A DNA stretch of 64,000 bases, from positions 124,001 to 188,000 of the forward strand of contig JAXHNP010000002.1 of assembly GCA_034520365.1 (NCBI GenBank), read 5' to 3'. This document shows, piece after piece, positions 34,748 through 42,857 of the stretch. Position numbers and translations under genes: made by a program. The first letter of the stretch is position 1; every line of letters starts with the position of its first letter. The stretch comes from Desulfobacterales bacterium (GTDB lineage Bacteria > Desulfobacterota > Desulfobacteria > Desulfobacterales > Desulfosalsimonadaceae). A model generated the notes under the pieces. It had not been told where the DNA came from. It saw only the letters and a list, made by a program, of their open reading frames with translations, and ran no database searches.

Positions 34748-36193
34748 TTACCCCTCGGATTGAATTGCATTGATAACGACATCATTGAGCTGCGGGTAAT
34801 AGACTTTCTTTTTAGCCGCTTGGTTAATGGTATCCTCCCACTGGCGGAACGAATCCACGTTGTGCAATGTGTGTTCGGCATCCTTTGGGTTACCCTTCTC
34901 GGCAATTTCACGGATTCCCGCAAGCGCCCGATCGTCGCCGGGAAAGTACATGGGTATCATGCCTCTATCCTTTGGAATCCCATCAAATACCATTTTGGAA
35001 TGTTTTTCACGTTCGCAGTCTTCCAAAAATTTCTCCAGGCTGAAAAAGTTGAGGCTGCCAAGCGCACCCATGGCATGCCGCAGGATATGCACCCCATATT
35101 TGCGCAGCGCGTTGCGGCTCAATTCTGAATCTGTAAGCGCCTGTGGCGTCATATCGCGCAGGCTGGTACTGCCTCCGGTCTGGGCGGAGGGATAACCGGT
35201 AATCCAGGTGTTGATCCGAGCCAAGGCTGCGTTGATGAATGTTTGATGCGGAGAACTATAGGAAAGATTGCCGTCTGACCCGATTACGCTGGGGATGCCG
35301 CAGTGTATGCACAATATGCCCGGGTTGACGGTCTGGGCGACAATCATCATGAAAAGCACCTGTGCATGGTTCTGCGTCAGGAAAGCCTCCGGGCTAGCGG
35401 GGGCGGAGACGCCGGCCATGCTCTGGTCGACAAATAAAAGGTTGTTGCCTGTGCGGGCACTACGCAAAAAAGAATCAACCATGTTATTCATTGGCGCCAA
35501 GGAGGTAATCAGGCTGGTACCGTCGATCCAGTCATCTTTCCCCTTCAAAAAGGTCACTTCGTCGTCGCTCATGGCACTGGTGGTGATCATCTTGAGCCCC
35601 TGGAAGTTTTTCTCCATCAGCTGGGCGATTTCGAAGAGGGAAATGCTTTTGTCGCAGGCCACCGGCAGACTGAAAATCCCGACATCATCTTGTTTTTCGC
35701 CAACCGTGAGGATGATATTTTCGTACTCTTCGCGGTTGGCCGGACGCAGCTCTTCTTCACCCGTCCGCTTGAAAAAGGGGGATGTCGCACCTATGCCAAA
35801 GGTGTTCATTCCCGGGTCTCCAGGCATTTCACGGGGCACCTGCTCCAGGCAGTGATCGATATAGTCCCGCTTCAAGGGAATGAACAGCGCCGTTTCGTTT
35901 TCGAAGTCCACGGCGTCGGCTTCCATTAGTAAATCCATCAGGGTTTGATTTTCGGCGGTATTGATGCCGATTTCCGTAAGTACCCGTTTTGCGTTTTCGT
36001 CAATGCGCTGATAAATAGCCTTTTCCGCGATCAGGTCGTCGATGTCCGCCATCCGAAATCGAACTTTTTCCAGGACCGCTTCGTCGGTGACATGATTAAG
36101 AAGGTCCTCATAAATGACCTTCGCCTTTTCGAACTGGGCCTCATTTTCCAGGCCTAATCCCTTGCTGAAAGTCTCATCTGCCTGTTTATTCAT
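34748..36193 (-). CDS. MttB-family (trimethylamine methyltransferase-like) protein without pyrrolysine
   Basis: I choose ATG 36193, with GAGGA 5 nt before it (482 residues); the frame is open to 36274. The body is the MttB TIM-barrel: VLTEIGINTAENQTLMDLL, then GMNTFGIGATSPFF, ILTVGEKQDDVGIFSLPVACD, and AQTVNPGILCIHCGIPSV, ending HNVDSFRQWEDTINQAAKKKVY. There is no in-frame amber codon, so this is a non-Pyl member, a group that includes glycine betaine and other quaternary-amine demethylases passing methyl to a corrinoid protein. No corrinoid protein gene is nearby. A betaine transporter lies 9 kb away. Confidence 0.9.
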   Translation of the reverse strand: MNKQADETFSKGLGLENEAQFEKAKVIYEDLLNHVTDEAVLEKVRFRMADIDDLIAEKAIYQRIDENAKRVLTEIGINTAENQTLMDLLMEADAVDFENETALFIPLKRDYIDHCLEQVPREMPGDPGMNTFGIGATSPFFKRTGEEELRPANREEYENIILTVGEKQDDVGIFSLPVACDKSISLFEIAQLMEKNFQGLKMITTSAMSDDEVTFLKGKDDWIDGTSLITSLAPMNNMVDSFLRSARTGNNLLFVDQSMAGVSAPASPEAFLTQNHAQVLFMMIVAQTVNPGILCIHCGIPSVIGSDGNLSYSSPHQTFINAALARINTWITGYPSAQTGGSTSLRDMTPQALTDSELSRNALRKYGVHILRHAMGALGSLNFFSLEKFLEDCEREKHSKMVFDGIPKDRGMIPMYFPGDDRALAGIREIAEKGNPKDAEHTLHNVDSFRQWEDTINQAAKKKVYYPQLNDVVINAIQSEG

Positions 36194-36399
36194 TGCAATC
36201 CTCGCTGTTCTATCCTTTAAGTATGTCGGCCCTAAATTGAGCGCTCCAAATTTTTCAAATATAGATTTTGGCATTTTTTTAAAGGAGTTGACGCATTTTA
36301 TAGCTTAAAAATTTGAAACCTTCCGGGATTTCCAATTTCACCGCATCTACTGCGTCAAATGATGTCTCGCACAGGCCAGGTTCATATAGCAAAGCTGCT

Positions 36400-37143
36400 T
36401 CAAAACCGCCATCCTGCCTCAACAAGCGCATAGTGCAACCATGCGAAAGTATAGACATCGTCGTTGTCCGCCCCGCCCTCGAGTGTCCTGTATCCTGCCG
36501 CCACGTACCATCCTGAATCGAAGTCGTATTGTGCCTTGAGGGCCGCATCGACAGCACGCCCCATGGGCGACCACGCGCCTTCAATGTCTATAATGACGGA
36601 TGCCTGATCATTAAATCGGTATTCGCCGTACAAATGCAGGAGAGGAACCAGGCCAAGATCACTTCGGGATTGCCTCTTGTCCCCCTGCTCCAGCGTGATG
36701 TCTGCATCTCGAACCAACGCGGCCGCGCCGAACCCCCAGCGCCAGCATTCGCGATTGTAAAAGGTCCACCGATAGGTCAGCCGGTAGGTGTTGAACTTGT
36801 AAGTTCCCTTTGTCGGCAAATCGGTGTAGAACATATCGTCCTTAAACGTCACATCTTCATTCAACAATCCTGTTCCATCGACTGTCAGCGGTGCGACAGT
36901 GAGGCGCAGAGCGTGTCGGTTGTTGAAATCGTATGTTGCATAGACGCGAACATACGGGTCCGGTCCGTTGCCGGTCAGGTCCAGCATGTCGAACTTCGTG
37001 CCGACATCGCCGGGAATGCGCACATCATTTTTGCTGAACCAAACGCCACCGCTTTCGAACTGAAGATCGAGTTTAGCACCTATAGCCGAGGACGGGATGC
37101 TGAGAATGACGCCAAGCAGCCAGTAGATTATGAAATTGCGCAT
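36400..37143 (-). CDS. Outer-membrane beta-barrel protein
   Basis: A 247-residue protein. The signal peptide MRNFIIYWLLGVILSIPSSAIGA is followed by alternating amphipathic strands (VRVYATYDFNNRHALRLTVAPL, KFNTYRLTYRWTFYNRECWRWGFGAAAL, LLHLYGEYRFNDQASVIIDIEG, WYVAAGYRTLEGG), and the last residues AGWRF end in Phe, the usual assembly signal of outer-membrane proteins. About eight to ten strands would fit. The function is unknown; small porins and lipid-A or adhesion barrels look alike. It is upstream of the MttB gene by 126 bp with no clear link. Confidence 0.87.
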   Translation of the reverse strand: MRNFIIYWLLGVILSIPSSAIGAKLDLQFESGGVWFSKNDVRIPGDVGTKFDMLDLTGNGPDPYVRVYATYDFNNRHALRLTVAPLTVDGTGLLNEDVTFKDDMFYTDLPTKGTYKFNTYRLTYRWTFYNRECWRWGFGAAALVRDADITLEQGDKRQSRSDLGLVPLLHLYGEYRFNDQASVIIDIEGAWSPMGRAVDAALKAQYDFDSGWYVAAGYRTLEGGADNDDVYTFAWLHYALVEAGWRF

Positions 37144-37436
37144 GTATTCTTCTTCTCCCTATGAATGTGCCGAGCGGTCTTTCAGTCTTAATCTTACTCA
37201 ATCTCGTTGCCCAGCGCTCCGCATAACCGGCCGGGGAACCACTTTTCAATCCCTCCTCGCCAATTTTCACCACCAGAATACAATAAAGATAATTGAAAGA
37301 CAATGAAATCAATCGGCTAAATATGTGGGCGCCAACGTTGGCGGTTATCGGCGGCGGGATTTCTCTGCGAACTGGTACAGCATTTTACGCAGAGCCGGTC
37401 AGCTTCTATCCTTCCGTGTGTTTTGGGTCGAATCCC
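37144..37436. other. Non-coding stretch
   Basis: About 290 bp with the dispersed motif GTCTTAATCTTACTC at 37185-37199 and a 12-bp palindrome GCCAACGTTGGC near 37332. No gene or attC site can be supported. It separates the outer-membrane protein gene from the cassette-like genes. Confidence 0.4.
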
Positions 37437-37545
37437 AGAAGCTCTTGAAGTCTTTTATAATTTATCAGAACGTTTTTTCTTTTGCCGTCTTTTATTTTTT
37501 TCAGAGCTGCTGTTCTTGGCTTGTTGTCAATTTTTTTCCGGGAGC
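37437..37545. repeat. Copy 1 of a 109-bp direct repeat (fragment of a cassette gene)
   Basis: This stretch matches 40005-40113 at roughly nine bases in ten. The other copy covers the 3' end of the gene at 40023-40520 (coding the Lys-rich tail TAALKKNKRRQKKK). Here only the tail remains, with no gene in front, so it is a remnant of a second copy. Confidence 0.8.
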
Positions 37546-37574
37546 CAGGAAACGATAATTTGACATCGATATTT

Positions 37575-37973
37575 TTATCTATTGGCAAACCAAACAACAT
37601 ACTCCCGGACAGGCCAAAAGTTCGGATCTTCTTTATCGATTACTTCAACATCACAAAGGGGAACATATCCAACTTTTCGTCCTTCTCTTACTTTCAATAT
37701 TATACCGTACAAATCATCTTCTTGCTCAATACCTATCACCTTCATTTTATGCCCAAGTCTAAATGGTTGGTGGTCTGCTATATCTGTAAAATATGCGTCA
37801 TCGTCATCTTCCATCCGTTCAACCAGGAATGGAAAATCAAGCTTCTCATTTAGCCATGTTTCCCAATGCCGTTGCTGCCATTCTTGATATTTCCTTTCGA
37901 AAGCCTCTTCACTCTCAGGCAAATTACCATTTTCACTTTCTTCCAGATCCCAAGAAGTATCGTATTTTTCCAT
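37575..37973 (-). CDS. Calcium-binding-like small acidic protein (PF11535-like)
   Basis: I start at ATG 37973 (MEKYDTSWDLEESENG, 132 residues) with AAGG upstream; the frame stays open to 38147 but without a ribosome site. The core reads HWETWLNEKLDFPFLVERMEDDDDAYF, LGHKMKVIGIEQEDDLYGIILKVREGRKVGYVPLCDVEVIDK and ends REYVVWFANR, which resembles the 'Calcium binding' family of small cytosolic proteins often found in cassette arrays and toxin-antitoxin neighbourhoods. It lies left of an attC-like site and of BrnTA. The function of the family is poorly known. Confidence 0.78.
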   Translation of the reverse strand: MEKYDTSWDLEESENGNLPESEEAFERKYQEWQQRHWETWLNEKLDFPFLVERMEDDDDAYFTDIADHQPFRLGHKMKVIGIEQEDDLYGIILKVREGRKVGYVPLCDVEVIDKEDPNFWPVREYVVWFANR

Positions 37974-38250
37974 ATAGACCTTACCCTTTCCTGATGGTTT
38001 GTGTTGTTCGGCAAAACGTTCTCTGGACTCTCTTACTGCAGAAAGAATATCTTTCCTTGGTGAAGATATGGTGATTCCCTCTGATACGCTCATCAAACCC
38101 AAGCCGATTGAGCAGGAAGCATCAAGTCTCGAACGAGACATTCGCATTTGATCTTCGCATCAAAATGTGCTCGTACAGCTTTTCCAGTTTGCTCATAATC
38201 GTATCCTATCATTTCCATTCAATTGGGCCAAGTTGCTCTTTACATCTCTC

Positions 38251-38332
38251 GCACAACGTGGCCTTCACCGGCGGGGATGTAGCGCAGCGAAATCCACGTC
38301 CGAGTGAAAGGCATGGTCCTTCATTGTTTTAT
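38251..38332 (-). repeat. Diverged attC-like site behind brnA
   Basis: The arms GGCCTTCAC and GTGAAAGGC pair with one unpaired base, and inner parts GGGGAT/ATCCACG also pair. ACAAC at 38253-38257 fits one box; the other may be GTTTTAT at 38326-38332. The brnA stop codon (38329-38331) is in the second box, as in other cassettes of this window. Confidence 0.5.
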
Positions 38333-38547
38333 GACACCCATTTTATAGAAATTTTTCGCTCAGATTGGACACAATCCCGCAAATATAAATTTATTAAATT
38401 TTGATAAGGTATACCGGTCTCTTCCGCCTGTTTTTTAAAATAATCGATAACGTCGACCCCCATACGAATAGTGACTTGTTTCTTCAAGTGTTTCGCATAA
38501 GGATTTCTTTTGCCTTTCATTTTCTCAAAATCGTATTCTTTTCTCAT
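38329..38547 (-). CDS. brnA: BrnA-like antitoxin
   Basis: A 72-residue protein beginning MRKEYDFEKMKGKRNPYAKHLKKQVTIR, then DVIDYFKKQAEETGIPYQNLINLYLRDC, the ribbon-helix-helix pattern of BrnA-type antitoxins. It should bind and block BrnT and repress the pair's own promoter. The start codon overlaps the brnT stop (ATGA). The cassette ends just after it in an attC-like site, the usual arrangement for toxin-antitoxin cassettes that stabilise integron arrays. Confidence 0.9.
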   Translation of the reverse strand: MRKEYDFEKMKGKRNPYAKHLKKQVTIRMGVDVIDYFKKQAEETGIPYQNLINLYLRDCVQSERKISIKWVS

Positions 38548-38837
38548 TTTAGCACCTTAAAATATACTTTTTGTTCTTTTTTCGTTGCCTTTCTTGCTGA
38601 GATGATGCGAATCTCTGATTCAGATTTTCGAAAACACTGGCATATTACCAATACTCTGAGTTTTTGGCTCAAGCCGAGTAAGAGAAAACGATCTTCAGTT
38701 TCAGAATGATCCGGGTCTTCGAATTCAATTGCGTACTCATCAAAAAATACCGTTTGCGCCTCCTCAAACGATACGCCATGTTGCCTTTGATTTGCAGAAT
38801 TCTTTTTATCATCCCAGGAAAAAAACAAATTTTTCAT
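38544..38837 (-). CDS. brnT: BrnT-like ribonuclease toxin
   Basis: A 97-residue protein with the BrnT pattern FSWDDKKNSANQRQHGVSFEEAQTVFFDEYAIEFEDPDHSETEDRFLLLG and the late strand IRIISARKATKKEQKVY. BrnT is a RelE-fold RNase that stops translation; R and H residues in the last third (SEIRIISARKA) belong to its active site. It lies 49 bp left of attC 38886-38959 and overlaps brnA. The pair likely serves as an addiction module for the array. Confidence 0.93.
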   Translation of the reverse strand: MKNLFFSWDDKKNSANQRQHGVSFEEAQTVFFDEYAIEFEDPDHSETEDRFLLLGLSQKLRVLVICQCFRKSESEIRIISARKATKKEQKVYFKVLK

Positions 38838-38885
38838 ATTTACACTGTAAATATATTATAATTATATGTCAATGGCGGAATTGAT

Positions 38886-38959
38886 GAAGAACGGGCTGCT
38901 CACCCGCCGGTGTGCAGCGGCAGCGGAACACCGGTCAGAGTGCAGCAGAAAAGTTAGCG
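38886..38959 (-). repeat. attC-type integron recombination site (site 5)
   Basis: The site is closely similar to sites 1 and 2: CTGCTCACCCGCCGGTGTG against ACACCGGTCAGAGTGCAGCAG. The minus-strand boxes are CGCTAAC and GTTCTTC. The R' box is less like consensus. It ends the cassette that starts to its right and precedes brnT. Confidence 0.85.
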
Positions 38960-38998
38960 CCAGTCTTTTCTGAACCACGGAAAAAGAACTGTGGTGCT

Positions 38999-39186
38999 TC
39001 AACTGGAATGCTCTTGAACTAAGTTGGAAATATATCTGATGAGTTCCTCTGCCTTTGAAATCCATGGTACGACCTGTGATTCTCCAAAACTGACAAAGTC
39101 GAGGTAATCACCCTCCTGGCATCGCTCAAAAAGGTCATTATGGAATGGATGCGCACGCACGCTGAATAAAACAGCGTCAGTCTTTA
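38999..39186 (-). pseudogene. Fragment of an unknown cassette gene
   Basis: The open frame DAVLFSVRAHPFHNDLF-ERCQEGDYLDFVSFGE, then WISKAEELIRYISNLVQEHSS with a stop at 38999, looks like the C-terminal third of a real protein. It has no start; it runs right up to the chimeric remnant at 39177. I do not recognise it. Confidence 0.5.
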
Positions 39187-39530
39187 CCCCGCAAAAAAAT
39201 GGGGGAGAACCAGTCCACCATGCGTTTGGGGGAAAGGCGGAGGAGCAGGATATGGATCAGCCAGCTCCGGAATCCGGGCACGTAAAGGAATTTTTGCTTT
39301 TCAAACGCCTTCAGGGCTTTTTCGGCAACCCACTCCGGCTTTTTCAACCCGCTGATGGCAAACCAGCGCAAGTGCTTTGGAAATTGTGACATCGGACTCG
39401 TCAATGGCCCGGTTGATCGCCACGGGCATGCCCTCAGGGGGTTGGGATAAATAAAACGGGTTTCTTCGGGAAACCTGCCGATCTTTACGTCGTCGCCGTA
39501 AAAAATGAGCCCTTCGGTAAATTTAGACAT
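39177..39530 (-). pseudogene. Chimeric remnant: LarA-like N-terminus joined to SDR C-terminus
   Basis: The first 35 residues, MSKFTEGLIFYGDDVKIG and RFPEETRFIYPNP, look like a LarA (nickel lactate racemase-like, DUF2088) start. In another frame GMPVAINRAIDESDVTIS continues it. From ISGLKKPEWVAEKALKAFEKQ onward the frame matches the C-terminal end of a DltE-like short-chain dehydrogenase. The two do not belong together, so this is a deletion joint of two dead genes. Confidence 0.55.
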
Positions 39531-39555
39531 AACCTTCCCCCTTAACGATCCATCA

Positions 39556-39735
39556 TTACCGTTTTTTCGGAGAAACCCACATTTGGATAACCGCCCGAAG
39601 GACTGTCGTATGATTGTTATCTATCACATTCACGGTCACCGGAAATTCTGTTGCAGCTTCGAACCCGGGTACGGAGTCCACCTCTGCGACAGCACGCAAG
39701 TCCGTTTCAGCTTTTTCGAGATACTCCACCGTCAT
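39556..39735 (-). pseudogene. C-terminal fragment of a DUF4442/YiiD-type thioesterase-like gene
   Basis: The frame MTVEYLEKAETDLRAVAEV and FPVTVNVIDNNHTTVLRAVI-QMWVSPKKR, stop at 39556, resembles the end of hot-dog-fold DUF4442 thioesterase-like proteins. The first half of the gene is missing, and the frame upstream breaks within 15 codons. Confidence 0.6.
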
Positions 39736-40004
39736 CCCTTTGGGAAGAGTTTAAAAAATTTCCGGGTCTGATCAAAAAAGACCCGGCAAGGCAATTGAAA
39801 ATCACGGAAAAAAATTTGCCGAACCCGGATACAACCAAGCTGAAAGATGCCATATTTGGCCCTGAATGGAGTGCCGCTTTGCTCCTGCCATGACAAAAAT
39901 GTCGTTTTTGAGGTCAAAAAGTGGATTATTAAGCCGAAAAAAGGCCTTGTTTTGGGTTTATACTGTATAATTTTAAGAGGTTAATTTGGCCCGACCCTCT
40001 AGTA
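39736..40004. other. Region without a supported gene
   Basis: About 270 bp of low coding quality between the thioesterase fragment and the 109-bp repeat. Short open frames exist on both strands (for example 39732-39917 minus) but none has a recognisable start, ribosome site or motif. Confidence 0.35.
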
Positions 40005-40113
40005 AGAAGCTCTTGAAGTCTTTTATAATTTATCAGAACGTTTTTTCTTCTGCCGTCTTTTATTTTTTTTCAGAGCTGCTGTGCTTGGCTTTTTGTCAAT
40101 TTTTTCCCGGAAC
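40005..40113. repeat. Copy 2 of the 109-bp direct repeat
   Basis: This is the matching partner of 37437-37545, covering the last 30 codons of the gene at 40023-40520 and a few bases beyond. The small differences lie mostly in T-runs. Confidence 0.8.
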
Positions 40114-40520
40114 ATAGCATAGTGCCGTTTTACCCTATCCAGGAAAACAGTGTCTTTCAACAATACATTTCGAAATAAATCCAAGAGGGCAGGGGCATCA
40201 TCCGATTGAGGACTTGCAAGATTCAACGCCGGGCCAATAAGATTTTTTATGATAAGCGGATCATTGTCTCCCATCCATTTGATATAAAATTCCGGTTTTT
40301 CCCAGCCCCATGCAATAACCGCCTGTATATCTTTTTGAAGAGATGACACCACAGCCAAGAAAACCCGCCGGCAGTCGCATCCTGGTTCATCGCAAAACAT
40401 CTCAAGAAAAGAATAATGTGCTGGTGGTAAGTTAAACTTTGAACCTTCAAGCACAGTGACCGTTCGGGTTTCACGCTCGGCTGTTTCAGGAAAATGATTA
40501 TGGAAAAGTGTGTATGGCAT
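40023..40520 (-). CDS. Uncharacterised Cys-containing cassette protein
   Basis: A 165-residue protein. The middle has HYSFLEMFCDEPGCDCRRVFLAVVSS, with three cysteines close together that could hold a metal, then AVIAWGWEKPEFYIKWMG. The tail is strongly basic (STAALKKNKRRQKKKRSDK), suggesting nucleic-acid or ribosome contact. I do not recognise a family, but the Cys patch and Trp pair look conserved-type features. It begins 23 bp left of attC 40543-40614 and its 3' end is repeated at 37437-37545. There is no clear Shine-Dalgarno, as in other cassette genes here. Confidence 0.7.
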   Translation of the reverse strand: MPYTLFHNHFPETAERETRTVTVLEGSKFNLPPAHYSFLEMFCDEPGCDCRRVFLAVVSSLQKDIQAVIAWGWEKPEFYIKWMGDNDPLIIKNLIGPALNLASPQSDDAPALLDLFRNVLLKDTVFLDRVKRHYAMFREKIDKKPSTAALKKNKRRQKKKRSDKL

Positions 40521-40542
40521 TTTTTCTATCTCTCATCTATGG

Positions 40543-40614
40543 GGTTACGGGCTGCTCACCTGCCGGTGTGGAGCGCCGCAAAACACCGGTTAGCGTGAAG
40601 CAGGGAGGTTAGGC
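40543..40614 (-). repeat. attC-type integron recombination site (site 6)
   Basis: Minus-strand GCCTAAC (perfect R'') to CGTAACC. The arms CTGCTCACCTGCCGGTGTG and ACACCGGTTAGCGTGAAGCAG match sites 1, 2 and 5 closely, with the same unpaired base. It cuts directly into the hsdR fragment, whose stop codon lies in the R'' box. Confidence 0.88.
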
Positions 40615-41154
40615 CATCATGAAGCCCAGCACAAAGGTATCGGTCTTCTGCGGATGCGCCCGATTCAGCCGCGACAGCGTCTGCACCGCCTTGATACCGG
40701 AGAGCACCTTGTCCACATACATCGTGTGCAGCAGCGGCTCGTCGTAGCCGGTCTGGAACTTGTCGGCCACGATCAGGAAACGATATGGGTCTTTGCCGGA
40801 AATCCCTTTCACTTCCTCCGCCTTGAAATACGCCTTGATCTTGCTGCTCGGAAAGCCGTTCAGGGAGGCCTCGGTGATCTTCTTATCGTCCTGCTTTTTC
40901 CGGCCGCGCTCGTCTTTCTCCTCCATGATTTGGGCGTAGTTCTCCAGGATATCGGTCAGGCCGGATTTGGTGAGAATGCGCTTCCAGAGGTAGTCCGTCT
41001 TCAGTCCGGCCGGGTTCGGCGGGTTTCCGGCCCCGTTGTCCCATCCCTGGTTAAAAGGGAGGAACCATGAATCCTTGCCCTTGAGATGCGTGCACATCTG
41101 CACCTCGTGGTCATCTGTATCCGTTGGGCTCATATACCCCTCTCCATCAAACAA
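40609..41154 (-). pseudogene. Type I restriction enzyme R subunit (hsdR), fragment
   Basis: The frame starts MSPTDTDDHEVQMCTHLKGKDSWFL... and includes LPFNQGWDNGAGNPPNPAGLKTDYLW, then ENYAQIMEEKDERGRKK, then jumps to PYRFLIVADKFQTGYDEPLLHTMYVDKVLSG and IKAVQTLSRLNRAHPQK. These are two separate parts of HsdR: the region before helicase motif I and motifs V-VI. The helicase core between them is deleted, and the remainder of the gene is cut off by attC site 6. The protein cannot work as a translocase. It is a trace of a type I restriction system. Confidence 0.85.
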
Positions 41155-41280
41155 CCATCAATTAAATCAAGTGACGATCACCACTATATATTGTGATTAA
41201 CGGCGCTCTGGTGATCACATATAGTATTTTTACCCGTGCGCCATCAATTACCCGTCAATTACCCGTCAATGAAATCAGCC
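41155..41280. other. Short gap with dyads and a tandem repeat
   Basis: The region shows GTGATCAC-type dyads (around 41182 and 41211) and a tandem AATTACCCGTC unit at 41249-41270. Either may be an operator or a scar of the hsdR deletion. There is no gene. Confidence 0.35.
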
Positions 41281-42744
41281 TTAGGCCCAGTAGGGTACAT
41301 ATTTCATCATTTTTCTGGCTGCTTCTTCATCATATGGCTTAATAGCACCATCCTCAAGAGCTTCACGGATATAGCGGGATACAATCGCTTTGTTTTTCTC
41401 TTCTATTCCCCACCTCTCCCTTAAACTTGCGTTTGTGAGAAAGCTTCTATTCACATATTTCAGACAAGCATGAAGGTAACAAGACCGCACTCTGTCTGCC
41501 TTATCCATTTCCTTCAGATCTTTATGGGCGAAAAGCACACTCCGGGTAAACCCGTCGGGGATCTCAAACAACGGCGCAGGAAGTTGGTGTAGCTCTATTT
41601 GAAAAACCACTTTATCGATCCCGCTGCCGCGTTCTTCGCAAATTCCCAGTCGCCGCATAAGGGAGGCCAGGGTCTCGTTGCGGGACTTGGGCGGCGTATC
41701 CAGAAACCTTTGGGTATCCACCAGAGGTTCTCCGGGATTGGTGATTTCAATACGATCATCAAATATTTCCACCATCGGCCCCGCCCCCGTAACAGAGAAA
41801 TCCTGATGGATCAACGCATTGGCCACCAGTTCCCGAATGGCGATCTCCGGAAACATGGGAACATCTTTTCGAAGTGCGGTGCCCAGCAACTCGTTGGCAG
41901 GCAACAATCCGTTTATATAATCGATCAGACCTTCAAAGCCGCATGCATAGCCCTTGCCGCCCTCCTGCTCCCGGTACGTCTCGGTCCGGCCGGAACCACG
42001 GTACTGAATAACCCGGATGGCTTTTCTTCTCAACCGGGGAAACTTTTTCAACTGTTTGGCAAAGAGGGCTCCGCCCAGGTTCGTTATGTTCCAACCGCCC
42101 GCATCACAACGAAAAATCAGTTCGTCTTCGGCCAGGGCGTCAAGTATCCCATCCCGGTTCGAAGGCAGCGGAATGTCCAGAAGGTCGAAGTACGCCGGAT
42201 AGTCGAGCAACTGCAACACCTCATCCGCACTTGCCTGCTCCAGCGCAATCATTTCTTCAAAGGGGACGGTGTCAAAGATACGCCAGAGCCGTCGTTCAAG
42301 CTCGGGCGCCTCTTTCAGGGGCTTTTTCACTTCGCCGACCCGGATATATTCCCTGCCGTTGAATCTAACCGGGCGGTGAGATGCCCGTTCGATTTCAAGA
42401 ATAACCACCTGGCAACCGTCAATCATCACTTCATCGAAGCGAAAATGAATCCTTGGCTGCAACAACTGCAAAAGCCAGCTTTCAAGGGGCTGGTTTCCTT
42501 TTTTGGCGGATAACGGCTGGAACCGGGTGCCAACAATCTCCCGTGACTGATTATCTATGCCCCAGAGCATATAGGCGTTTGCCTTGCCTTCCAGTGCGGC
42601 GGCATTGGACAGAGCGGAAATGTACCCCCCCATTTCCTGCGGGTTGTCGTTATTATGCTTGAACTCCAGCCATGGGGTCTCGGCGGGATACTTCACCAGC
42701 TCGCGGACCAGTCCGGCAAGATATTCGGGAGACCGGTGTGTCAT
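41281..42744 (-). CDS. AlbA_2 (Schlafen-like) ATP-binding/HTH protein, COG2865-like
   Basis: I start at ATG 42744, preceded by AGGTGG and overlapping the mini-ORF stop (ATGA); 487 residues. Residues 25-150 form the AlbA_2 domain (ETPWLEFKHNN, ISALSNAAALEGKANAYMLWGID, VILEIERASHRPV). The middle has the GHKL-like pattern REL-VANALIHQDFSVTGAGPMVEIFDDRIEITNPGEP and the C-terminus a winged helix. Such proteins are common as accessory genes inside type I restriction loci, where they may regulate or act in defence. Here it lies amid broken hsdR pieces and beside a DUF1016 protein, the same neighbourhood. Confidence 0.88.
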   Translation of the reverse strand: MTHRSPEYLAGLVRELVKYPAETPWLEFKHNNDNPQEMGGYISALSNAAALEGKANAYMLWGIDNQSREIVGTRFQPLSAKKGNQPLESWLLQLLQPRIHFRFDEVMIDGCQVVILEIERASHRPVRFNGREYIRVGEVKKPLKEAPELERRLWRIFDTVPFEEMIALEQASADEVLQLLDYPAYFDLLDIPLPSNRDGILDALAEDELIFRCDAGGWNITNLGGALFAKQLKKFPRLRRKAIRVIQYRGSGRTETYREQEGGKGYACGFEGLIDYINGLLPANELLGTALRKDVPMFPEIAIRELVANALIHQDFSVTGAGPMVEIFDDRIEITNPGEPLVDTQRFLDTPPKSRNETLASLMRRLGICEERGSGIDKVVFQIELHQLPAPLFEIPDGFTRSVLFAHKDLKEMDKADRVRSCYLHACLKYVNRSFLTNASLRERWGIEEKNKAIVSRYIREALEDGAIKPYDEEAARKMMKYVPYWA

Positions 42745-42857
42745 GGGTCCACCTGCCCGGCGAAGGCTTCTTCGTCCGGTTCGCATTTTACTTCTCCCAC
42801 GAACGACTCAGCAATCAGTGTTTCCAGGCCTTTTTCGCTTGTGTCGGTCGGATTCAT
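42741..42857 (-). pseudogene. Mini-ORF equal to the N-terminus of HsdR
   Basis: A 38-residue frame beginning MNPTDTSEKGLETLIAESF and ending AGQVDP. The first part is the typical start of type I R subunits. It overlaps the DUF1016 stop and the AlbA_2 start by ATGA on both sides, so it could be translated as a coupling peptide. Note that the other hsdR piece (40609-41154) also begins MSPTDT, so two hsdR starts are present. Confidence 0.6.

Noticed and set aside
34748-36193. Possible pyrrolysine-containing MttB
   Set aside because: The frame is open for its full length with no internal TAG, so no Pyl codon is used.
36279-36584. Minus-strand open frame overlapping the outer-membrane protein gene end
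   Set aside because: Shadow of the beta-barrel gene 36400-37143 in another frame; no start signal.
37332-37343. GCCAACGTTGGC palindrome as an attC core
   Set aside because: No second box or long stem at a fitting distance.
41211-41280. Possible CRISPR-like tandem AATTACCCGTC units
   Set aside because: Only two adjacent copies of 11 bp with no spacers; not a CRISPR.
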